A DNA stretch of 64,000 nt from Lagopus muta (Eukaryota > Chordata > Aves > Galliformes > Phasianidae): NCBI RefSeq assembly GCF_023343835.1, contig NC_064444.1, positions 16,901,219 through 16,965,218 on the forward strand. The letters are read 5' to 3'. Below, in pieces: positions 32,274 through 44,788 of this stretch (its first letter is position 1; each line of letters starts with the position of its first letter). The position numbers were made by a program, and so were the translations under genes. The notes under the pieces were generated by a model, which was given only the letters and a program-made list of their open reading frames with translations, was not told the origin of the DNA and did not search any database.

Positions 32274-35200
32274 ATGTTCAAGAACACATTCCAGAGCGGG
32301 TTCCTCTCGGTGCTGTACAGCATCGGCAGCAAGCCGCTGCAGATCTGGGACAAGAAGGTGCGCGGCGGAGCGGGGCGGGCAGAACGTCACCGGGAGGGCC
32401 GCGAGGAGCGGGGCGGTGCCGAGAGCAGCGCCGTGTGCGCGGGCCGCTGCGGGGCGGGCACCGCAACCCGGGTCCGAGTCCGGGTGGCCCCGTGTGGAGC
32501 CGCGGCTCGGACTCGGTGATCCCGCGGGTCCCCGGATCCCTTCCGGCATCTCCGTAGTGCGGTGCCCTGATAAGCCGTCCCAGGGCTGCGCAGCCGTGTT
32601 TGCGGCGGGGGGTTGTTCGGGGCTGCCTCGGGCCGGCTGAACGCGCTAATGGCTCCCGGTAACGGCCGCGGGGCATCCGCAGCTGCTGCAGCGCCGACGG
32701 CCGCCCGCACAGCCCGGCCCCTGCAGCCGGGAAGGAGGTGGGCGCCCCGGGCTGGGGACCGTTTCTGTTTGCGTGTGGTTGCTCGGAGCTCTCGGCCTGT
32801 CCCAGCAGCATCCGAGGCCCCTTGGCACAACGTGGGGATGCGCTTACTTGTGTCTGCGGGAGCTCATCAGCTCCTGCGGTTCCCTCTTCCCACTCGCCTC
32901 TGGACGAGGAAGGTGGCACAAGGTGCTCGTGCTTGGCTGCGCCTCACTACTGCAATGTGACAAGCCCCGCGCATCCTGGTGCCCCGTGCGTCCCCAGGCC
33001 TGCTGTGAGCGTTGGTAGCAGCCGGGTTTCTTTGGCCCCTGGTGCCAGCACCGATTCAGCAGCGATCCTCCAGAGGTCGGCCTCGCGCCGTCCTGGCTCG
33101 CTTTCCTCTGGGCTTTGTTATGCCAGAGCGTTGCCAGCAGCAACCGCAGCCTTAAGGAATAACGTCTGTTCAGAAATAATTCTCTGTGAAGCTGCCTCCC
33201 CCTCGGGGCTTTGGGGTACGCGACTGCAAAATGAGCTTTTTCAATTCATCCTTCATCCTTCAAATCATCAAGCAGATAGTTTCCTGCTTGATCCATAGGG
33301 CATGAGAAGGAATTCTGTTTTCTGAGAAGGCTGCTACCCTGTCTTACAGCTCCAGAAGTCTGCCTGCTTAGGCTTAAGCCTCAAGCTGCCGTTACACTTG
33401 CAGCGTCTTTCTGTCTGTCCTGCAGGAGCTGGTGACGAGCATGGGCCCTCCTGTGTTATCTGCAGCTGGGTGCAGCTCACAGAATTTATGCTGTGCTGGG
33501 TAGGGCTGGGAGGAGGGCCTCTGCCTGCCTGCATTTCTACCAACCGGCCTCTTTTCTGGTGTCTTTCATCCTCTTCCTGATAGTGCTGAGGAAGACAAGT
33601 TTCTTCTTTCTGTTGTAGCTGTAATCCGGAGAAGGAAAGCCTTCCAGCTCAGGTGGAAGGTGACCTGGTCGCAGGCAGAAAATGCTGAGTGATCGGTTCC
33701 AAGCACGCTTAGCTGCCTGCTTTGTTACTGACCTCTCTGGAGGGGCCACACCTGGGCTTTTCGGTATAGAACTGTAAACCACTCCTGGGGAGTGCTGCTA
33801 TGGAGGTTTGGTTACTGCTGCTGTCACCTGCTGCAGGGTGATTTCCCAGTGTTAAGTCAGCATGCTCTGCCCTTGTGGGCTCCTGGCTTTAATTTCCTTT
33901 ATGCCAGCTGCTGCTTTAATAGAGGCACGTGGGGCTTCTGCTGGGCTGATGATTTAGAGGGGAAAAAAATGTCACTGGGGAAAAACCAAAAACCAAGTGA
34001 TGCAGCCTTTATGTGATTGGTTTTTCCCAAGTGACCTGTATGGCCATGAGAGCTGCATTTAATACAAAGGAGAGATACGGTTGTCTCATAAGGATCCCCT
34101 CTTTGAGCTTAATGCTTCCTGGAATTAGCAGAGCTAGGAGCAGTCTGGCAGGGCAGGCTGCCATCCAGCACTTCCCAGCAGTGGTTGGGTGATGCAGACG
34201 GGGGTTTCATGCAGAGATGGGGCAGAGCAGTGGGCTGCTGGCACGGCTCCTCTTTCTTCCTGCAAACCCCTGCAGCGTTGCCTAGGGCAGGTCCTTGTGG
34301 AGATACGAACCTTGAAGGTGAACTGCTAAATTTGTCAGTCATTTTGGAGTTCCCGATCACAGCCATCCCTTTAGGAGCTGGATGTATCCTGGATATCAGC
34401 AGCAGTGATAGGTGCTAAGGAAATTAATTTATGAAGTCGGAAGGAGCATTGCAATTTGCTGATTTAGCGTTGGAGAAGAGCGGAAGGCTTAATTAGCAAA
34501 AGTGCCTTTTAAATTGAGATAAATTGGATGGGATGTGAGCTGCTTCATTAAAGACATAAATCTTCAGACCCTGGGATTCAGCTATGTTGCTTAGGGAGAG
34601 AGCTGAGTTTGTGTTGGCTGCTGGTTGCTGCGTGACCTCCCTGAGCTCTGGGAGGCCGTCGCCCTCAGCAGAGCAGACCTGGGCTTTGAGCTTGTGTGCT
34701 CTGTAATGGAAGAGTCTGGACCAAGCTCCCACCTGGTCCTGCTCTGCCACAGAGGCAGCCAGCTGTGCCCAGCAGTAGAGCCCTACACCCTTTGGCTGCT
34801 GGCTTCATTTGCTTACATCTCTGTTGCTCATGCTTGTACCTCTTATCGCACTCCGGCTTGCTCTTGCTCTGACGTTTTTCTGTTTGTTTATTTGGGCGCC
34901 TTACACGAAGCTTGAGTCACCCCTGTTCTCTGGAGAGCGTTTGGATAAATCCAAGTCTGTGCAGCGTGCTTGGCCAGGGACACTTGCTTAGAGCCTTGGC
35001 ACTCTGGGGCGAGGATTAAAGTGTTGGAAGCAGAGATGTCCGGAGCAATAGCGGCCAAGTAAATGCAGATGATCCTCTCGGGGTCTTTTTCCCCTTGCTC
35101 GTGGAGCTGTGGGTGTCTCGTTTCCCTCTCCACTAACAGCTGTGCTCTCTGCCTGCTTCTCTTCCAGGTGCGCAATGGCCACATCAAGCGGATCACCGAC

Positions 35201-38200
35201 AATGACATCCAGTCACTGGTGCTGGAGATCGAAGGAACAAACGTCAGGTAGGGGAAGGCTGCTTCAGCCCTTGGTGTGTCCTGAGAGCTTGTCCTGGAGC
35301 TGAGTGTAGGTGTAACTGCCGGCTATTGAGGAGGCAGCCCTCTGCCTTCTGCATCTTTCATGTCTTAGGCCTGCTCTGCTGCTCTGCCCACGTGACAGCT
35401 GTTCTGACAGCAGACAGGAGGCAGGAGAGAGAGATTTATGAGGGGAATTGCTGATGGTGCTTCACTTAATCACATTTTCCCTGTCAGCTGGAAGAGGAGA
35501 CGTGGGCTCCTGTGGCTGCAGGCTCGGCATCCCCACAGCCACGCTGCTGCGGTGTGGTTTGGAGCAGGGTGCTCCTTATAAGGGCAGTGGAGTCTCCTCT
35601 CCTGCAGACAGGCTGTGCCAGCACTGCTCTTCCTCCCACGATGTGTTGATATAGAACTTGCCAGACATGACGTGTGCTTTTAGGGCTCATGACCTTTGTC
35701 TTTCCAGCCATATACAGCACGCAGGCCTTCTGCCATGCTCCGGAGGACTCTACCTGTTCATTTAAAGAGCTTGTGTTAAGAGGCAGTGCTGACATAGCCT
35801 TGAAACAGCATTCAAGAAGGTGTTTCATGGCCTAGGTGGGAAAAGTGGGATTTGAAAAGCCTTCTTTGGGCCTTTCAGCTTGTTCCCCCTGAAGCTTTGT
35901 CTGAAACTCTCCCCCTTGATACAGGAAGCCCTGCTGGTTGTTGAGATCTTACGGTCACAGCCATCTCTTACGGTCACAGCCATCTCTTCCTGCCTGTCCT
36001 CTGGGATTAGATCAAGTGAAAGGCTTGGGACTCGGACTGCGTGCTTTGTGCCGTGCGAGATCCTAAAGCCTCTTTCTGCCTTTCTCAGTACCACGTACAT
36101 CACGTGCCCTGCTGACCCAAAGAAGACCCTGGGCATCAAGCTGCCTTTCCTAGTGATGATCATCAAGAACCTGAAGAAGTATTTCACTTTTGAAGTGCAG
36201 GTGAGGAGGGCAGGGTCCAGAGACCAGTGAGGTGGGCGCGAGGGGGCCGACAGCCCGACCTCGGTGTCAGCAGCCTGCCTTCCTTGGCCCAGGTGCTCGA
36301 TGACAAGAACGTACGGCGGCGCTTCCGGGCGAGTAACTACCAGAGCACAACACGAGTGAAGCCCTTCATCTGCACCATGCCCATGCGGCTGGACGACGGC
36401 TGGAACCAAATCCAGTTCAACCTCTCGGACTTCACGCGCAGGGCTTACGGGACAAATTACATTGAGACTCTGAGAGTTCAGGTAAGAAGCAGTCAGTCAT
36501 GTCCTGCATGCAGAGAGCGACGCGGCAGGCTTCCTGTGGTTGGGACAGCCTTGCTGGGAGGCAGGAATCCAAGCAGAGCCCCATTTGGTTCCTCTGCAGT
36601 GCCTTTTCTCGCTGAGGATGCGTAGCTTGGTTCTTATGCTGGCAAATCACATTTTCTATATTGAGTGGCGTGTGTTATTCTGAGTGTGCCTGTTCCTTAG
36701 TACGACTGCTGCAGTGCCTCGTGGGGTTGCCCTCAGATCAGCAAACTGCTGACCTGGGAAATGTCAGGTTGCTCACGTACCCACGAGGGGACTGCAGCGA
36801 TTCCTTCAGCTGGTAGCAGAGGCAGCGCAGCCTGGACAGCCTGATTACCAACTTCAGGAAGCCCTACAGAGGGAGTGCTTCAAGTGCAGCAGGCTGAGTG
36901 TCCTTCTGGCTAATGCTGATACCAGTGGAGAAGTAGAAACGGGTTCACAGCCAAGGACACTCTGCTACCAAGCAAATAAGATGGATCTCTGTTTTGTGGA
37001 GATGGCAGAGTTTGGCCATGCTTCCTGAGACAGCCTGTGTCAATGGAGAGAGCAGCTAAGAAAGCAGAGGGCTGTTGTTTTTTCTCTGCTGTCCATTAGA
37101 TTCAGAAAGTTCATGAGGTCTCCTGGAAAGACTCAGGCCAAAACTCTTCTAATGGGGCAGCCAGAATGTCTCCTTCCTTGCAAGACAAACAAGGGTGTTT
37201 GCTGACTGGTTAGTTCTTTGAATAGCTGGTGTGCTGTGGCACCTTGCCTCCAAACCTGCAATAGATGGTGCTGGGGCAGGAGGGAGACCACTCAGCAGCA
37301 GTGATCAGGCTGGAAGGACTCATGCAGGCTGCTGAGCTGGGGAATCCAAACTGCTGCGTGATGGCAAAGCTGGATGTGGGGACAGCAAGTGGAAAAAGGA
37401 GCTGACTGTCTGTTGTGACTCACAGATCCACGCCAACTGTCGCATCCGGCGGGTGTACTTCTCTGACCGGCTGTACTCTGAGGATGAGCTCCCAGCTGAG
37501 TTCAAGCTGTACCTGCCTGTCCAGAACAAGGCCAAGGTGAGCCAGCTGTGGGGGAGAAGGGGGGCAGCAGCACTGGGGCCAGGCAAGCATTTCTCCTTCT
37601 GCTGCTGTCTTTACAATCCAGAGTTTCTTCTGGGAGCAGAGTTCTCTCCAGCTTTGGCCTGCAGCCAGGGAGCACCCTCTCTGTTTCCAGGATGAGCAGT
37701 TTGTCTGGTGGCTTGCTGAGTGGCTTTCCTGCCAAAGCGCGTGGAAGTTGCCATTCCCACTTGGGAGCAGGGAGAGCTGTGCAGCTGTTCCCCTCTCCCT
37801 TCCCATTTGTGCATGAGGGTGCTGGGCAGAGCAGCAGCTTTCTGGCATCTTGTGGGAGCTCTTGCCCGTGACTCAGCACCGTGACTTTGCTGTTTGCATC
37901 TAGCTGCACCTTCTGTGTCAGGGCCAGGCTTTCCCAGTGCAAATACCTGGTTTTAACAGGGAATATTCCTGGATACAATTTCAAGGATCTGAGGTGGGAG
38001 GTCCTGATCTTAGTGGGAAGTGGGAGGCAGTGTGAACAGGAGGTCACACCTCTGAGGAATCCGTCACAGCCTTGTGGGATGAAGTGGCCTCGCAGAGGTG
38101 TTCAGGGAACTCTGTGCCTTCCAGGACAGTCTTCTTGGTGCCATCTGAATGCTGTGTGTGTGTACTAAGTGTCTCCTTTCTTCTCCTTGCTCTGTCCAGC

Positions 38201-38205
38201 AATAA
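32274..38205 (+). CDS. CFAP20: Cilia- and flagella-associated protein 20, 6 coding exons, 193 aa
   Basis: Coding exons: 32274-32357, 35168-35247, 36089-36200, 36293-36481, 37426-37536, 38200-38205. The last exon contributes only the final glutamine codon and the stop. Total 582 bases, 193 residues, identical in length to the human protein and nearly identical in sequence from [10 protein letters not shown] to the end. From the family: CFAP20 is a microtubule inner protein at the inner junction, bridging the A and B tubules of axonemal doublets; it is also found at centrioles and in the nucleus. The single compact DUF667-type beta-sandwich fills the whole protein, and there is no signal peptide or membrane segment. 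The large first intron (32358-35167) is the only long one. It follows CSNK2A2 on the same strand, as in mammals. Confidence 0.98.
32358..35167 (+). other. CFAP20 intron 1
   Basis: The 5' third continues the CpG island. The rest has no recognisable gene. Bases 34405-34580 form an AT-rich island with several TTAATT/TAATTA-type homeodomain cores and a TTTAAA, unlike the GC-rich sequence on both sides; this could be an intronic regulatory element. Confidence 0.55.
35948..35985. repeat. Perfect 19-bp tandem duplication in CFAP20 intron 2
   Basis: The unit CTTACGGTCACAGCCATCT occurs twice in direct contact without a mismatch. The identity suggests a recent event and a possible length polymorphism. 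Confidence 0.9.
36201..36292 (+). other. Short CFAP20 intron 3 with complementary ends (mirtron-like)
   Basis: This 92-base intron has AGGAGGGCAGG at 36204-36214 and CCTGCCTTCCT at 36274-36284, which pair over 11 positions with one G-U wobble. The stem begins three bases from the 5' splice site and leaves an eight-base 3' tail. The layout is like that of tailed mirtrons. No expression evidence is available. Confidence 0.4.
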
Positions 38206-38660
38206 CACTGTATTGAGAAGAGACACAAGAAATGTTTCGAGTCGGCAAAAGCAGGTGAAGGAGAGAGTCATGCTGAGACCAAGTTTTCTGTCAGCTCACC
38301 TTGCCTAGGGTAACTGATTCATCCAGTATCCTTCTGGACAGGACACAGTTGACCACGTAGCAGGTCTGGGACTGTGTTGTTGGTGTGCAGATCCTACAGA
38401 ATCAAAGTTTTCCTACTAACTGTTCCTAAAGTGCTGAGCCTAAACACTGCAAGTGGCGTGGATCCTGATCTGGTGTTGCTCAAAGTGGCCACTGCCCCTC
38501 TGAACAGAGGATTTGGCAGGAATTGCAGTTAAGCGTGCCCCCTTGAAGATACCAATTTTATCTTCCTTTCCTTGTTTTCCATCTCTTATTTTATATGCAC
38601 TCTAAATATGGATGTAATACTCATTCTTGGAAAGTTATTAAACATTTGACTGTTTGTAAG
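38206..38660 (+). other. CFAP20 3' untranslated region
   Basis: It follows the CFAP20 stop in the last exon and becomes AT-rich toward an ATTAAA at 38637-38642. A GT/T-rich stretch follows that signal, so the RNA probably ends near 38660. Confidence 0.7.
38637..38642 (+). terminator. ATTAAA poly(A) signal of CFAP20
   Basis: The common variant signal ATTAAA, followed by a TTTGACTGTTTG-like GU-rich stretch, about 430 bases after the stop. Confidence 0.65.
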
Positions 38661-41600
38661 TCTGCTCCTGTCATTTTCCTCCTTTGATGGGCTCTTCAGC
38701 TCATACGAGTTTGCACTCCAGAGAGTGCTGAGTTTCCATAGGAACCCAGATGTTAAGATTTGCCTCTGAATTTGATTTTGGCAGCCTTGCTTTTTAAGGG
38801 TTGCGGACAGCAGTGGTGTGGAGAGAGGAAAAGCAGGAGGGTTTCAGTAGAGGAGATGGGATCTGTGTGCTGTGGCTCATTCCAGTTCATGAGCTGGTGT
38901 TAATTGACCTGTGACAAAACCCATGCTGTTCTCTTCTGGTACACGGAAATGGATTTTTTCATTCCCTGCCTACTTGAAGCCATTTTCCCAGCAGTGACAA
39001 ATTGGTCTTACCTGCCTGTTCAACTGGCACAGTTCTGATAGCTGTGTATTTAAACAACTCCTGCTCTCAGCCAAGCCTTTAGCAGCTACTTACAGCAGAA
39101 AGCTCACAATAGCCTTCCGACTGCCAAATTGTCCCCTTCCCCGGGGATCAAAGAGGAGGTTTAGCAAAGAAGCATAATAGAAGCGAAGCAGCGGAGCGGA
39201 AGTCTTTTCCTGTTCTGAGCCTGCCCTTCCCTGCCTCGAACCGATTCGCCTTTGTTGTGGAGTGGCGTGCAGAGAGGAGGCTGCAAACCTCCACCAGGAA
39301 CGGAGAAAAGTCTCGGAGACGCTGATGCCTTTCCTCCCTGGGGCCGGGCCCCAGCAGCCGTGCAGGCGGTGTGTGCCCACCGCAGGGGTCAGTCCCTGGT
39401 GTTGGGCTCTGTGTGAACTGGGATTTCGTTGGGTTATTGTCCTGTGAAACAAAGCTGGTGTCCCCTGGAGGACAGCATGCTGGGGGGCATCTGCCCCACG
39501 TTCAGTCTTTAGTCCTGGTTTCTCTTCAGTCCTGTATGAGGGCCCCGCTTCTCCACCTGGTTCTTGTGTCACCTCCCATGCAGCTGCTTGGTGCACCTTG
39601 TGATTGGAAAGGGAGCTGCTGACCCTGTGCTGCTGCTTGGTGCTAAATGGCACTTGTAGAAAGCTCTCTGGTGAAAGTCTTCCTGATTTCCGTAGCAGCT
39701 AAACAGCTTGGTGGTTCCAAGGAAGCCCACATGGGAAGGCACCATCCATCTTGCTCAGATGCTTGTCAAGGTTTGGCTGGGCTTAAGATTCGTTAAGTGG
39801 AGTCATGCTGTATCATGTGCCAAGGATTGGCCTTGATGAAGTCTATGGCCAGGTTCTCCTGACAGGATTTCAGCACTTGCCAGGCGTGGGGGAGCAGGCC
39901 AGCCTCAGCTGCGGAGGGAATCCATCAAACCCTGGCAAATGAAGCACCCCATCCCACCAGCCCTTGCTCATTTCCAGGAGTTGCCATTGCCAGCCCTGCT
40001 GGGTCCACGCCGCTCATCGTCCCTCATCCACCAGGGATTTGGGATGGCGCTGGGTGAGTGACCTTGGGGTGTTAACACAGGCATCCCTGTGGCTGTCTCT
40101 GTCAGGGATGTGCTGGGCCCTGCTGCCAATTCCTGCCCAGCTCCAGGAGCTGTGCCAGCTCCCTTCCAGACCCTCACAGCTCTGTGGGCTCTCTGTGTCG
40201 TTTTTAAGTTGAAGCCAAATAGGGAATCTTCCTGTTTATACAGTGCACAAAGTGGAGCATCATCAGATACTGGCTCTTTCCTGTACAGGCAGATGGTGAT
40301 GAGTTTACAGAGTGCAGTTCAAAGCTATTCTATTTTAATCCTGCTCTCCCATCAAAACTTTAACTATGTCACTGACATGAAAGCAGGTGAAATGGGGATG
40401 CTCTGCCCCCAGGAGAAGAGGATGCTGCTGGCAGATGGGCAGGAATATCCCAGGAACTGTTTCAGTCACTTTCTAGAGTGAACATGCACTAGCAAAACTC
40501 CTGTGATGAAGGGCCCAGCTTTTTGCTGCTTTGCGTACGGCTTTGGCCAACCTGGATGCAGCAGCGTGCTCCAATGTGGGAGGGGTGGAAGCAGAAGGAG
40601 TGCAGAGCCTCAGCCAGGAGCCCAGGATGGCCGCTGCGTGTGCTGCAAGGCAGCCCCAGCTCAGTGCAGGGAGTGGGCAGGGGGGTGGGGGACCCTGCAG
40701 AGAGCAGCTCTGAACTATCTCCTGCTCCTTCACCTTTCTGTGGGTGGCCTGCTCCTTCCTTCCTGCCTGAACCCATACTGTTTTCTATGGTGGGAGAGAA
40801 AGGAATCTCTCTTCACAGGGAGCCCTTGGAAAGTTTCAGCCTGGGGTGGAGCGGGTGCTGATGAGGTCCAGAGAAGAGCTTCCCTCATCTCTGCAAGCTT
40901 TCCTCTCTTCCTCTACTGGTTGGGACAAGGTCATGCGAGCGAGCACTTTGAGCATGATGTGAGCACCCCAAGCCTTCTTCCTAAGCCTTCCTTCCCTTGT
41001 AATCTTGACTGCTGAAGGATGCCAAATGCATGTGTTACTGCACCTGAGAGCAAATCCAGGGAGCTGAGTGAGGGAGCAGAAGTGCTGGCGGTGAGCAGGA
41101 GCAGAGCTGAGCAGCGCTGGGCTGTGTTGTGCCATCCCAACGCCTTGCCTTGCAGAGAACTGTCCCGTTTACTTCTGATCCAACCATGGATGCTATATCC
41201 AGGAATTAACCTCTGAGCCAAGCTCAGCTTCTTGCCCTTTTTGCCTTTGTTTCTCCATCTCCCTGGATGTCACGGGCTAAACATTGCCCTCTCGATGGGG
41301 GGGTTACACCTCTGGGGCAATGCTAATCCTCCGCAGCTGTTTTCCAGCGTGGGGAGGGTGGTGCTGGAGGCGAGGGAAATATTTGTTTTGAGTTTTGCTA
41401 TTGGCCACTGCCCAGGAAAAGTGAAGGACCATGCTGAGGACTTTGGCCACTTCTGCGCAGCGGGAAAATGGTGCCAGGGGTGAGGGCTTCCCTTGGCACC
41501 CTGTGCTGCAGGACCACCCAAGCGAGGTTTTATTTGGCTGAGGGAACAGCTGCGCGCCCTGACTGCTGCCCCTGGCACAGGATGGGAAAAGCCATGGATG

Positions 41601-44600
41601 TGACAACAGGCAATGAGTTCATTGCCTCCCATGGCTGCAGCGAGCTGCTTTTCAGGAGCCCCATGGCCTCGTGGCTCTTCCTTCTGTCCTCCCCCAGCAG
41701 CGTTTCCTCTGGCCTTGAGGCGGCGGTCCGTGGGGCCTGGCCCCAGCTCTTCCTCTCTGGCTTCCTCTCTGCTTTCCGGGTCCTCTCCCCGCAGCATGCA
41801 GGGGTCTGTGCCCTGCTCTGTGTCCTGCAGAGGAAGAGGAGGGTGGAGGCTCCTCCTGGTCCTGCTGTGGGGCACGTGGGCCCTATTCCTTCCCTTCTGC
41901 TTGTAGCAGAGCAGGGTCACAGCGCTGAGCGGGCAGCAGTGAATCTCTGCTAGCATCACCCCCAGGAGAAGGTCACTTGCAGGCTGTGGGATGCTCTGTT
42001 CATGGCTGGGGTTCTCCCTGCAGATGGAGCTCATTGCCCTTAGAACAGCATGGGAAACTGAGGCAGAGAAAAGGGGCACAGGCACTCATTTCCCTGTGTG
42101 TGCTGCTGCCGCCTCTCTGCCTTGTAACTCTCAGCGCCCTTCAGGCTCTGCTTATCAGCTGCAGCTATTTATACCTTGCCCTTCCCTGGGTGCTGCCCCT
42201 GGGCTCACCACCATTGTCTGCTGAACTGGCTGCCAGCACGTTGGGAAGGGGCAGTGCGGCCTTGCCATGTGTCTAGAAGCCACAGGTGCTGCCCCCACTG
42301 CGGCAGGGGGATGTGGATGCAGGATGGCTGGGGCTGCGCTTTGTGCCAGCCCTGGGTCTGCAGGGCAGAGAAGGGGCTGCCAGTGGCCCCATCCTAGCAA
42401 GACACTGAGCTCTGGGCGTTCTCCAGCCTATTTTGGGAATCTGGGGCTGCCTGGGAGGTGGATCCTGGCAGGGTGCAGCTGAGCAGGACGCGTGCTCCCC
42501 AAGCATGGAGAGGTGCTGGGAGGGGTGAGGAGCGGGGCTCCTGCTGGGGTCCATCCCCGCGCTCCCCAGGGTCTCATGCACGGTGCCCAGAGGCCGTGCA
42601 GAGCCAGCAGCGAAGAGCCTGGGCTCTGCCAAAGCCTTTGTCTCTGGCAGGGTCCCCGGCTGCTGTCAGTGAGTGTTTCCAGATGGCCCCGGGCTCCTGG
42701 CACCAGCTCTGCTGCAGCATCCGGGGAAAAGCTGGGGGTGGGCAGTGACATCCCTGCAGAGTCAGCGGGGCGGCCAGGGCCATGGTTCCCCCAGGCCACT
42801 CCCAGCCCCAAAGCAGGAGTGAGACGTTGCCCCAGGAAGGAGATGCCGCACATCCTTGGGCGGCTCCGCAGCGACTCTGGGCACCGGGCTTTGGTGTCTG
42901 CCCTGCACCCCACCGAGCCCCTCCAGGAGAGAGGAGAAACACAGCTGCTGTGGGAAAGGCATCCACCATGGGAAACAGCAACTCCCAGCCACATGTCCTG
43001 TCGCCGCCTCCGCACCCTTTGGCTGGGGTCATCCCTTGGGGTCCCACCGTGCTGGGGGATATGAGCTGCCTGCAGGGTCTGCCTGGGGGTGTCCTCGGCT
43101 CTGGCACCGGGCCCCAGAGCGGTGGGAGAAACACGTTTGGTTGCAAGGGAACTGCTGCGGGGTTTGTTTCGTTTGTTTGTTTCAGTTTCCTGGGCCGGAG
43201 CCATAACAGCTAAATCAGGAGGCCTGACCTCGGAGAGCTGCCATCACTGCCTCCCAGCACAGCGCCCCTCGAATATGGGGGAAATAAAGAGCAAATCCCA
43301 CAAGCAGTGACCCAGCGGGGCCAGGCAGGTGGAAACCAAGGCAGTGGATTCACCTGGGACACTTTTCCCAATGTTTCTTTGTTCCCAGTGCTGTCGTCTC
43401 CTGGGGCTGCAGTGCTGCACTGAGTTCTAGGGAATAGAGCATGTGCTCGGGTGGCACTGCCCAGCTCCAGTAGGCAGGGATGGGGTCAGGGGTAGGGTGT
43501 TCTCTACCATGGGGCTCCCCAGTGCTGTGGGTGGCAGCCAGGGAGGAGGTGAGTGCTGGCACCCCTGCCCTTTTAATGTAATTAGAGATATGGAAGCGCG
43601 GGGCAACTGCTGGGAATTGGCTGCAGCTCTGTCTTCGGCACTGTGCCAGCAGCCCTGAGCCCAAGATGGTGGAGGGGGCCTCATCCCTCCTGCTTGGCCA
43701 CAGGCATCAAGGCATCGTCCCCTCTGAACTGGGGGAGTCCCCTCCCTCTGCGGTTGGCAGGGCTGGGGTCAGTGGGGGGAGCAGGTCAGGGACAGTGCCT
43801 GCTCCACTGCTCCTGGTCTCATCCTGCTGGGGAGCTGGGCAGGATGGAGGGCACAAGGTGAAAAGAGGATAAGGGTTGCGGTCTGCTCCCTGTGCGGCAG
43901 CCCAGACCCCCACGCTCCATAGGGTCAGGCCAGGCTGCTTCCGCCTTGGTCCCTGCAGGAACTCGGCCCTGCGCCAGCCATGCTCCCCCCTCGAGCGCTC
44001 ACTGCACGTCATGCTGATGGCCTCTGCATCCGCTCAGTCCGTGGCAGCCTGCATGGGAGGCGGGGCCCTTCCCAGCAGCACAGCTCCCAGGAGCTGGCAG
44101 CACCACCACAGGAGTCCATGCCCCCACTGAGGGGTGACCTGGGCCAGGGAAGCGTGGGGATGCTGAGCCCCACTGGAGCCGCCCGACCCGTGCCTAGGCT
44201 TTGCTGGCAGAGCCGTGTCTGCTGCCTTGCCAGCTTTCCTTCCCATTGTGGGCTGAGCGGCGTTTTTCCCTGGATAAAGCCAATTTCCTGCTCTTGGATC
44301 TAATCTCTCCCAGTCCCAAGATTTTCTCCCATCTGCAGCAGTTACAGCTTCTCCAGCTTTCACCTTCCCTCACAAGTTGTGGCCTTGCTCCTCCAGGACG
44401 GCCACCACGCCACATGGGACAGGGGGTAAAGCACGCAGACAGCCAAACCCAGCCCCAGCCCTGCTGGGGAACCACGCAGCCCCCAGCGTGCCACACTGCT
44501 CAGCCGTGCACAGAACAAGGCACGCTGTGTTCCCGCGGGAGCCCCTGAAAGGCAGCTCTGTCTGCTGCTGCTGCCGGGCTGCCTCCGCTGACCCCCCAGA

Positions 44601-44788
44601 ACGGCAGCCTGGAGGCAGCGGCCCCAGCAGCAGCCCCGATCCCCACAGCCCCCCTCCCAGCCTTGTGCGCAGCTCCCGCTGCATCCCCCCACCCCACTGA
44701 CACCCACTGAGTATGTGTCCACCCGCACAACGGCAGCCAGCCCATCCCTGCACAAAGGATGGCACCACAGCTCCACGCACCCGACCCG
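38661..44788. other. Intergenic region between the convergent CFAP20 and MMP15
   Basis: Several minus- and plus-strand ORFs of 150-270 codons cross this GC-rich stretch, but none has a recognisable domain, signal peptide or exon partner, and they overlap one another in many frames. AT-rich islets with GATA, E-box and TAATTA-like motifs at about 42150-42180 and 43570-43600 could be regulatory. No transposon was recognised. Confidence 0.6.

Larger units (their letters stand above)
31960..32760 (+). promoter_or_regulatory. CpG island promoter of CFAP20
   Basis: A CpG-dense block around the first CFAP20 exon, with a run of GGC repeats at about 32162-32190 in the presumed 5' UTR. Upstream of the ATG it carries one RFX X-box-like palindrome and three ETS consensus sites, which are listed separately. 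There is no TATA box. Confidence 0.85.

Noticed and set aside
39090-39653. 187-codon minus-strand ORF downstream of CFAP20
   Set aside because: No domain, no homologue I recognise, and mixed low-complexity composition.
41270-43204. Minus-strand ORFs of 271 and 258 codons between CFAP20 and MMP15
   Set aside because: No recognisable family, signal peptide or exon partner, and equally long ORFs overlap on the other strand. GC-rich non-coding DNA explains them.
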